From Ferruginibacter sp. (GTDB lineage: Bacteria; Bacteroidota; Bacteroidia; Chitinophagales; Chitinophagaceae), in contig JANYFI010000828.1 in NCBI GenBank assembly GCA_025362765.1, positions 1 to 8,651 on the forward strand: a stretch of DNA of 8,651 bases, read 5' to 3'. Below, piece after piece: positions 1-6,112 of the stretch (its first letter is position 1; each line of letters begins with the position of its first letter). The notes beneath the pieces were generated by a model. The model searched no databases and was not told the origin of the DNA. It saw only the letters and a program-made list of their open reading frames with translations. The position numbers were made by a program, and so were the translations under genes.

Positions 1-1
1 T

Positions 2-1057
2 GAAGAAAAAAAATTAGAAGTATCGAAACATAAAATAACCATCCAGCAATTAAATGAGCAACTTGCCCTTGTCGAAAACCAATTACATGGTGCCCTTATA
101 CAATTTCCCAACCTGCCGCACATTTCTGTACCAAAAGGTAAAACACCTGAAGAAAATGAAGTGGTAAGGGAAGGAGGTGTAAAGGTTGTGCTGTCTTCAA
201 ACGCAGTGCCGCATTGGGATTTGATAAAAAAGTACGACCTGGTTGATTTTGAAACCGGTGCTAAAATTACCGGCAGCGGTTTCCCCTTATACAAAGGAAA
301 GGGTGCCAAACTGCAAAGGGCGCTGATTCAATATTTTTTAGATTACAATACCGCAGCCGGCTATACGGAATATTTACCCCCGCTGATGGTAAACGAAGCC
401 AGTGCTTATGGTACGGGCCAATTGCCCGATAAAGAAGGCCAAATGTATCATGCAACAGCCGATGGATTTTACCTTATACCAACTGCGGAAGTGCCGGTAA
501 CAAATATTTACCGCGATGAAATTGTGAAGGAATCAGATGTTCCTGTAAAGATGACGGCTTATACGCCTTGTTTTAGAAGAGAAGCAGGCAGCTTTGGAAG
601 TGATGTGCGTGGATTGAACAGGGTACATCAGTTTGATAAAGTAGAAATTATACAATTGGTACACCCGGAGAAAAGTTATGAAGTATTGGAAGAAATGGTA
701 ACCCACGTGGAGACCCTGTTAAAGCAACTCCAGTTACCTTATCGTATACTGCGTTTGTGCGGCGGCGACATGAGTTTTACGAGTGCGCTTACCTACGATT
801 TTGAAGTGTTTAGTGCGGCACAGCAAAAATGGCTGGAGGTGAGTTCTGTCAGTAATTTTGAAAGCTTTCAAACCAACCGCATGAAGATACGGTACAAAAA
901 TGCAGAAAGTAAAACACAATTGTTACATTCATTAAACGGCTCTTCTCTTGCATTGCCAAGGATTGTGGCGTGTTTACTGGAAAATAACCAAACGAATACT
1001 GGTATTGAATTGCCCGATGTATTGCATGGCTATTTTGGTAATGGCGTTATTAGTTAA
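2..1057 (+). CDS. serS: Serine--tRNA ligase (SerRS), 5' end outside window
   Basis: Cytoplasmic class II aminoacyl-tRNA synthetase that activates serine with ATP and charges tRNA-Ser (also tRNA-Sec where present). The frame is open from base 2, giving 351 residues; roughly 70 N-terminal residues lie to the left. The first ~40 visible residues are charged and helical, fitting the second strand of the tRNA-binding coiled-coil arm, followed by FPNLPH (about 107-124) and VVREGG. The serine-site TAE motif is at 482-490, motif 2 (CFRREAGS then RGLNRVHQFDKVE) at about 569-646, and motif 3 (NGSSLALPR with LLENNQ) at about 935-991. The GTG at 161 is not the start because the conserved arm continues upstream in frame. 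The wording (GGDMSFTSALTYDFEVFSAA) is Bacteroidota-like. A terminator follows, so serS is probably not cotranscribed with the next gene. Identification is firm. Confidence 0.97.
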   Translation, partial: EEKKLEVSKHKITIQQLNEQLALVENQLHGALIQFPNLPHISVPKGKTPEENEVVREGGVKVVLSSNAVPHWDLIKKYDLVDFETGAKITGSGFPLYKGKGAKLQRALIQYFLDYNTAAGYTEYLPPLMVNEASAYGTGQLPDKEGQMYHATADGFYLIPTAEVPVTNIYRDEIVKESDVPVKMTAYTPCFRREAGSFGSDVRGLNRVHQFDKVEIIQLVHPEKSYEVLEEMVTHVETLLKQLQLPYRILRLCGGDMSFTSALTYDFEVFSAAQQKWLEVSSVSNFESFQTNRMKIRYKNAESKTQLLHSLNGSSLALPRIVACLLENNQTNTGIELPDVLHGYFGNGVIS

Positions 1058-1075
1058 AAAATAAAATATTGTGTT

Positions 1076-1105
1076 AAAAAGGGGTTGTCTTTGGCAACCT
1101 TTTTT
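1076..1105 (+). terminator. Rho-independent terminator after serS
   Basis: GGTTG (1083-1087) pairs with CAACC (1095-1099) around a 7-base loop. The stem extends through two G-U pairs and four A-U pairs, using the A run at 1076-1080 and the T run at 1100-1105. The T run supplies the U tract. It lies 18 bases after the serS stop, the expected place for the end of that transcript. Confidence 0.8.
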
Positions 1106-1140
1106 GTTTGTAGCAATTAGTTAAATTAATTCATCGTTAA

Positions 1141-1161
1141 ACTATGTGCGGTTGACATAGT
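1141..1161. repeat. 7-bp inverted repeat upstream of the DUF1800 gene
   Basis: ACTATGT (1141-1147) and ACATAGT (1155-1161) are exact reverse complements separated by GCGGTTG. No T run follows, so it does not look like a terminator. It lies 31 bases before the DUF1800 start and covers the TTG of a weak -33-like element. A dimeric repressor or activator site is a reasonable inference, but no regulator family can be named. Confidence 0.45.
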
Positions 1162-1181
1162 CAATAAAACCTGCACCTTTA
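1152..1181 (+). promoter_or_regulatory. Weak candidate Bacteroidota promoter for the DUF1800-DUF1501 unit
   Basis: TTG at 1152-1154, a 19-base spacer, then CACCTTTA at 1174-1181. The Bacteroidota pattern is TTG, 19-21 bases, TAnnTTTG. The -33 triplet fits, but only four of six fixed -7 bases match, and the resulting leader would be very short. The preceding serS terminator implies a promoter somewhere in 1106-1192; this is the best match seen, not a certain one. Confidence 0.22.
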
Positions 1182-1192
1182 ATAAGTTTACT

Positions 1193-2647
1193 ATGCCTGT
1201 TACAAACCGTTTAAAAAATCAACACCTGTTATGGCGTGCAGGCTTTGGCCCGATGGCGGAAAATACTGCCATGCTTGATAAAACCAATCATAAAAAATTA
1301 TGGGATCTTTTATTAACTACCTCTTCCAGGCCGCCTGAAAAAATTAATGCAGCCAATAATTTAATGGACGGCCTGGTGAAAGGTGTGCAGGATCTGGCGC
1401 AGATGGACAGACTTTCGAAAGAGCAAAAACAGGCCATACAAAAGCAATCGCGGGAAGATCTAAAAAGCCTTAATCTTCGTTGGCTCGATGAAATGATCAA
1501 TAGTGGGGCACAATTCAGGGAAAAGATGAGTTTTTTCTGGCATGGGCATTTTGCCTGCAGGGTGGTCAATATTTATTACCAGCAGCAATTACTGGATACA
1601 ATACGAAGCAATGCATTTGAAAAATTCGGTGACCTGTTAAGGAACGTAAGTAAAAATCCGGCAATGCTGCAGTTTTTAAACAACCAGCAAAATAAAAAGC
1701 AACATCCCAACGAAAACTTTGCCAGGGAAGTAATGGAATTGTTTACAATGGGCCGTGGCAATTATACAGAAGATGATGTAAAAGAAGCGGCAAGAGCATT
1801 TACCGGCTGGGGTTTTAACCTGCAGGGAGAGTTTGTGTTTCGCCCTTTTCAGCATGACGAAGGAACCAAAAATTTTCTTGGCAAAACGGGCAATTTTAAT
1901 GGGGATGACATCATTGATATATTGCTTGAACAGAAGCAAACAGCCCTGTGTATCACAAAAAAAATATACCGCTATTTTGTAAATGAAAAAACTGATGATG
2001 TAAAAATAAGCTGGCTAGCCAACCGGTTTTATGAAAGTGATTATGATATTAAAAAACTGATGACGGATATTTTTACTAGTGATTGGTTTTATGAAGAAAA
2101 AAATATCGGCATTAAAATAAAATCACCTATTGAGTTGATTGCCGGTATTCGCAGGTTGTTACCGATGGAACTACAAAACAGCAATGGTCAATTGTTATTT
2201 CAACGGGCACTGGGACAAATACTTTTTTACCCACCTAATGTGGCAGGCTGGCCTGGCGGCAAAAGCTGGATAGACAGCAGTACATTGATGTTGCGTTTGC
2301 GTATCCCGCAAATTATGACGGCAAATGAGGCGATCAATATTCAACCCAAAAGTGATGATGATACCATGATGGGGCAAATGATGAGTAACAAAATGACGGC
2401 GCAGGTGAATAATGCATTCGCAGCGAAGACAGGTATCACTACGGTTGACTGGAATACGGTTATTGCCATATTTGAATCTGTGCCTAAAGCAGATTTGCTG
2501 GCGGCAATTACTGCCGCTGTTTTGCAAAGCAGCAGTAAAATAAATGTTGCATTACTAACCAAATATCTTACCAATGACAGCCGGGAAAATTATATTAAAA
2601 GCGCCCTCATTTGTTTAATGAGTACGCCGGAATATCAGTTGTGTTGA
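1193..2647 (+). CDS. DUF1800 family protein
   Basis: A 484-residue protein matching DUF1800, a family with no established enzymatic activity. Landmarks in order: HLLWRAGFG (11-19), FWHGHFACR (115-123), NPAMLQFLNN (155-164), PNENFAREVMELFTMGRGNY (172-191), DDVKEAARAFTGW (194-206), QHDEGTKNFLGKTGNFNGDD (220-239), SPIEL (311-315), and LFYPPNVAGWPGGKSWIDSS (344-363). It ends in STPEYQLC, a usual family ending. Conserved His, Asp and Glu residues (H117, H119, H221, D222, E174, E179, E182) could bind a metal, but that is inference. Residues 388-401 hold DDD followed by five Met, apparently a flexible linker. There is no N-terminal hydrophobic segment or twin-arginine motif. The start fits because the RAGFG motif normally lies near the N-terminus; no SD precedes it. 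The DUF1501 gene follows after 93 bases on the same strand, the usual partner arrangement. Confidence 0.93.
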   Translation: MPVTNRLKNQHLLWRAGFGPMAENTAMLDKTNHKKLWDLLLTTSSRPPEKINAANNLMDGLVKGVQDLAQMDRLSKEQKQAIQKQSREDLKSLNLRWLDEMINSGAQFREKMSFFWHGHFACRVVNIYYQQQLLDTIRSNAFEKFGDLLRNVSKNPAMLQFLNNQQNKKQHPNENFAREVMELFTMGRGNYTEDDVKEAARAFTGWGFNLQGEFVFRPFQHDEGTKNFLGKTGNFNGDDIIDILLEQKQTALCITKKIYRYFVNEKTDDVKISWLANRFYESDYDIKKLMTDIFTSDWFYEEKNIGIKIKSPIELIAGIRRLLPMELQNSNGQLLFQRALGQILFYPPNVAGWPGGKSWIDSSTLMLRLRIPQIMTANEAINIQPKSDDDTMMGQMMSNKMTAQVNNAFAAKTGITTVDWNTVIAIFESVPKADLLAAITAAVLQSSSKINVALLTKYLTNDSRENYIKSALICLMSTPEYQLC

Positions 2648-2727
2648 AAGCACGGCCCTCAAATTCCCCAACTGGTGAAAATAGAGCGGGCTTACTGAAA
2701 AAATCATTTATTCAACCATTCTTTTTT

Positions 2728-2733
2728 AGGAGG
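2728..2733 (+). promoter_or_regulatory. Strong Shine-Dalgarno AGGAGG before the DUF1501 gene
   Basis: AGGAGG stands seven bases before the ATG at 2741, ideal spacing for pairing with the 16S rRNA tail. The upstream regions of the DUF1800, OPT, POT and purD starts show nothing comparable, only A/T-rich leaders, as is normal in Bacteroidota. The contrast makes this site unusual for its setting. Confidence 0.8.
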
Positions 2734-2740
2734 AATTATT

Positions 2741-3934
2741 ATGCTTATTAAACGCAGGGAATTTTTACAAGTTGGATCATTGGCTACCGCTACTTTAATG
2801 CTACCGAAATTTTTAAAGGCATTTGAAAAACCTGCAATGGTTCCTGCAGGCAATAAGGTAGTGGTGGTTATTCAGTTTAGCGGCGGTAACGACGGATTGA
2901 ATACGGTCATTCCAATTACCAATGATATTTATTACAGGGAGCGGCCAAAACTCGGCATTATTAAAAAAGATGCAGTGCAACTTACTGATGAAGTTGGATT
3001 AAATCCGGCACTGGTGAGTTTTAAAGATTTGTACGATGATGGCAGCCTGGGTATTCTGAACAATGTTGGTTATCCCAATCCTGACCGTTCTCATTTTAGA
3101 AGTATGGATATTTGGCAAACCGCCAGCAAAAGCAATGAATATACCAGCACCGGCTGGATAGGCCGCTATCTGGATGCACAATGCCAGGGCTGTGACAAAC
3201 CTACACAAGCATTGGAGATTGATGATATTTTAAGCCTTGCATTAAAGGGAAATACAAATAACGGCCTCGCATTTAAAGATCCCCGGAAATTATATAGTAT
3301 CAGCAATGAAAAATATTTTAAAGACCTGGATGCGGCTCATCATACCGGGGAGGAAACAGCAGACTACCTGTATAAAACCATGAGCGAAACACTCAGCAGT
3401 GCAGATTATATTTTTCAGCAAAGCAAACTGCGTCCAACAGGTGAAACATATCCCGGTACTGGCTTGGGGAAAGATCTTAAAACAATTGCCTCGCTGATTA
3501 TGAGCGATATCAATACCAAAGTCTATTACGTTTCGTTGGGAAGTTTTGATACACACGTTAATCAGGAGAGTCAACAAAAAAAATTATTTACTGAACTCAA
3601 TGATGCCATCAAAGCGTTTACCAATGATTTGAAAAAGAACAATCGTTTCCAGGATGTGCTGTTGATGACATTTAGTGAATTTGGGAGAAGGGTTTCACAA
3701 AATGCCAGTGGCGGCACAGATCATGGTACGGCCAATAATATGTTTTTTATCAGTGGTGGTTTAAAACAAAAAGGCATGCTCAATGCAATGCCCGATCTTG
3801 CAGATTTAAATGAAGGTGATCTTAAATTTTCGATAGATTTTAAAGATGTATACGGCACCATATTGAACAAATGGCTGGGTGCGGATGATAACATAATACT
3901 GGGTAGAAAGAGTGATTATTTAAATTTTGTGTAA
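2741..3934 (+). CDS. DUF1501 family protein with twin-arginine export signal
   Basis: A 397-residue protein of the DUF1501 family, related to the alkaline phosphatase/sulfatase fold; substrate unknown. The N-terminus KRREFLQ (4-10) followed by a hydrophobic stretch to about residue 25 is a twin-arginine (Tat) signal, so export in folded form is likely; no clear cleavage site is visible. Core motifs: QFSGGNDGLN (45-54), DRSHFRSMDIWQTA (115-128), GSFDTHVNQ (267-275), SEFGRR (312-317), GTDHGTANNMFF (325-336), and a C-terminal FKDVYGTILNKWLG (367-380). D51, D270, H272, E313, D327 and H328 are the likely metal-ligand positions by family logic (inference). C148 and C151 form a CxxC. The start is fixed by the signal and by an exact AGGAGG seven bases upstream. 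It is the second gene of a pair with DUF1800 and points toward the oppositely oriented OPT gene, 36 bases away. Confidence 0.93.
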   Translation: MLIKRREFLQVGSLATATLMLPKFLKAFEKPAMVPAGNKVVVVIQFSGGNDGLNTVIPITNDIYYRERPKLGIIKKDAVQLTDEVGLNPALVSFKDLYDDGSLGILNNVGYPNPDRSHFRSMDIWQTASKSNEYTSTGWIGRYLDAQCQGCDKPTQALEIDDILSLALKGNTNNGLAFKDPRKLYSISNEKYFKDLDAAHHTGEETADYLYKTMSETLSSADYIFQQSKLRPTGETYPGTGLGKDLKTIASLIMSDINTKVYYVSLGSFDTHVNQESQQKKLFTELNDAIKAFTNDLKKNNRFQDVLLMTFSEFGRRVSQNASGGTDHGTANNMFFISGGLKQKGMLNAMPDLADLNEGDLKFSIDFKDVYGTILNKWLGADDNIILGRKSDYLNFV

Positions 3935-3970
3935 TTTTTTTTTGCATGGCAAAACAACTCAGTGTTACCA

Positions 3971-6019
3971 TTATTCCATTTCAATCCCGCTTTTCTTCAT
4001 AGCTGTTTTATATAAAATCCATCCCATCATGCCAAATAAAAATACACCAAATAAATAATATCCGTTTTCGCTGAATGTTTTAATCAGCCAGCCTTGCAAA
4101 CTTATTTTATCCATGCTGGCTGCTATGGCTTCGTTCACTCCTAAAAAGGCAAAGATAACTCCCATCAAAGATCCGCCAGCCACCAGGCCGGTGGCGAATA
4201 AGTTACCTGTTTGTAAATCTTCTTCTCCTTCTTTTAGTTTATCGGATTGTTTCTCTTTTACTTTATCAACAAGCCCGCGAATGGCACCACCAATAAAGAT
4301 GGGCAATGTAGTAGATAAAGGCAGGTAAACACCAATAGCAAAATTAAGTGATTTAACACCGCACAGTTCCATTACTAATGCCAATGCGGCGCCTACCAAA
4401 ACAAAGTTCCAATCGAGGTTGAATGATAAAATGCCTTTCACCAAAGTAGCCATCAGCGTGGCTTGTGGCGCATTGTATTTACTGCCGATGGCATGCGTAA
4501 TACCCTGGGATATCATGGCTGTTGTGGGAGTATCCAATACTTTTATTGTTATACCAATTACTATGGAAGAAACAATGGCGCCAATAAAAAGTGCCAGTTG
4601 CTGGTATTTTGGTGTAGAGCCAACGAGATATCCGGTCTTTAAATCTTGTGAAGTAGCGCCGGCATTGGCCGCTGCAATACAAACCATTCCACCCACGACC
4701 AACGCCATTGGCTCGTATGACGGACTCGTCCAGCCGACTGCAACAAAAATTAAACAGGTAATCATTACCGTGGCAATCGTCATCCCCGAAATAGGATTGT
4801 TGGAAGAACCAATCAACCCCACAATGCGGGAGGAAACTGTGACAAAAAAAGCGCCGAACACAATTACCAAAATACCCACCAGCGCTTTGTTGAAAATACT
4901 GTCACCTGGTATAATGGGCAATACCGCCATCAACACAACCAATGCAATACTGCCAAATAAAACAATCTTAATATTAAGGTCCTTGTCAGTTCTTATAACG
5001 GTTGTGGTACTTTTATTTTTTGCAGCGGCAATGCTTTCTTTAAAGGAAGATATGATAGTAGGAATTGTTTTTATCAAGGTAATTATTCCCCCTGCAGCTA
5101 CTGCGCCTGCGCCTATTTGCCGGATGTAGGCACGATAGATGGCGTCCGCTTTATCTGCAAAAGTTTGCGTGCCAGGATCCCAGTTTCCATAGTGCTTGGT
5201 GGCATGGGTAATATCAGCCATAAAGCCTAATTTAATTTGTTGCAGTGCAATCACTTGGTCGGGAATCAGGGAAGATAACAAAGGAATAAATACCAGCCAG
5301 CTCAACACGCCACCGGCTACTAAAATACCGGCAATTCTAAAACCAATAATGTATCCTACGCCCAAATATTCAGGTGTAATATCTGCCGCCACATTGGCAG
5401 AAGGAAAGATTTTGTTGGTAGCTTTTGTAGCAAAGGAAGCGGTTTCAGCGACTACTTTAAAAGCCCTTTGCAACAACGCATATACAAAGGCAACGCCTAA
5501 GCCATAAAACGCAGTCTGAGCTACAGCGCCGCCTTTTTCGCCCGCCTTTAAAACGGCTGCGCAGGCAGTGCCTTCAGGGTAAGGCAAGGTATCATGCTCT
5601 TTCACAATCAACGAACGGCGTAGGGGTATCATCATTAACGTGCCCAGCAGACCGCCAAAAATGGCCAATACCAAAATAATTACATAATCAAAATATTGGG
5701 CGGAATCTTTTGCCGTTAAAAACAAAAAGCCCGGTAACGTAAACACCACGCCAGAAGCGATACTTTCTCCTGCAGAGCCGGTGGTTTGAATAATATTGTT
5801 CTCTAAAATAGTGGTTTTAAACAAACGCTTACCAAGTGTTATTGCCAGTACGGCAATTGGGATAGAAGCAGACACTGTTAGTCCTGCATTCAATGCCAGG
5901 TATACGTTGGCAGCGCCAAACAAAATGCCGAAAATGCTGCCCATCACCAATGCCTTTAAGGTGAATTCCTTCATGTTGGTATCAGCACTAACATAGGGCT
6001 TAAATATCTTTTTCTCCAT
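3971..6019 (-). CDS. OPT family oligopeptide transporter
   Basis: A 682-residue inner-membrane protein of the bacterial OPT branch, secondary transporters thought to import oligopeptides (some members metal chelates) with protons. Very hydrophobic throughout, with many membrane segments. Family landmarks: AANVYLALNAGLTVSASIP (36-54), QTTGSAGESIASGVVFTLPG (78-97), MIPLRRSLIVKEHDTLPYPE (130-149), RQIGAGAVAAGG (300-311), SSNNPISGMTIATVMI (405-420), AGATSQDLKTGYLVG (453-467), and a charged cytoplasmic-looking loop rich in K and E at 585-602. Length is normal for the branch. The start has MEKK before the first hydrophobic segment and no SD. The gene lies 93 bases after the POT gene on the same strand, but a strong terminator sits between them and ends about 20 bases before this ATG. 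Substrate cannot be told from sequence; peptide is favoured by the POT neighbour. Confidence 0.93.
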   Translation of the reverse strand: MEKKIFKPYVSADTNMKEFTLKALVMGSIFGILFGAANVYLALNAGLTVSASIPIAVLAITLGKRLFKTTILENNIIQTTGSAGESIASGVVFTLPGFLFLTAKDSAQYFDYVIILVLAIFGGLLGTLMMIPLRRSLIVKEHDTLPYPEGTACAAVLKAGEKGGAVAQTAFYGLGVAFVYALLQRAFKVVAETASFATKATNKIFPSANVAADITPEYLGVGYIIGFRIAGILVAGGVLSWLVFIPLLSSLIPDQVIALQQIKLGFMADITHATKHYGNWDPGTQTFADKADAIYRAYIRQIGAGAVAAGGIITLIKTIPTIISSFKESIAAAKNKSTTTVIRTDKDLNIKIVLFGSIALVVLMAVLPIIPGDSIFNKALVGILVIVFGAFFVTVSSRIVGLIGSSNNPISGMTIATVMITCLIFVAVGWTSPSYEPMALVVGGMVCIAAANAGATSQDLKTGYLVGSTPKYQQLALFIGAIVSSIVIGITIKVLDTPTTAMISQGITHAIGSKYNAPQATLMATLVKGILSFNLDWNFVLVGAALALVMELCGVKSLNFAIGVYLPLSTTLPIFIGGAIRGLVDKVKEKQSDKLKEGEEDLQTGNLFATGLVAGGSLMGVIFAFLGVNEAIAASMDKISLQGWLIKTFSENGYYLFGVFLFGMMGWILYKTAMKKSGIEME

Positions 6020-6031
6020 CTTAACAATTAA

Positions 6032-6045
6032 TTTTTTCGAAAAAA
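6032..6045. repeat. 14-bp palindrome beside the OPT start
   Basis: Six T, CG, six A: a perfect palindrome centred on TTCGAA. It shares its A run with the U tract of the POT terminator and lies 13 bases before the OPT start codon. Its low complexity means it may be only two back-to-back A/T runs, but it lies where control of OPT would act. Confidence 0.3.
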
Positions 6046-6072
6046 ATAACCGGTATTTGTAAAACCGGTTAT
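6040..6072 (-). terminator. Rho-independent terminator between POT and OPT genes
   Basis: Read on the minus strand, ATAACCGGT (6072-6064) and ACCGGTTAT (6054-6046) form a perfect 9-bp stem with a 9-base loop, followed at once by six U (6045-6040). It begins 41 bases after the POT stop codon. This is the clearest terminator in the window and should end, or reduce, transcription before the OPT gene. Confidence 0.88.
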
Positions 6073-6112
6073 GTGAAATATAATTTTTTATTGATGCCGT
6101 AAAATTGATGTT

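Noticed and set aside
161..178. GTG at 161 as serS start, and an AAGGAGGTG sequence at 170-178 as a ribosome binding site
   Set aside because: The frame is open back to base 2 and encodes the conserved SerRS arm, so 161 is internal. The SD-like bases encode the conserved REGGV and are explained by the protein.
3940..3970. Possible terminator between the convergent DUF1501 and OPT genes
   Set aside because: TTTTGC-ATG-GCAAAA (3940-3954) has a weak stem and the T run on the wrong side. A second imperfect pairing (3947-3970, seven of nine pairs) has no proper U tract on either strand.
4419..5129. Long open frame (236 codons) opposite the OPT gene
   Set aside because: It lies wholly inside the OPT coding sequence, whose protein matches its family end to end. 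The opposite-strand product has no recognisable motif and is a by-product of OPT codon use.
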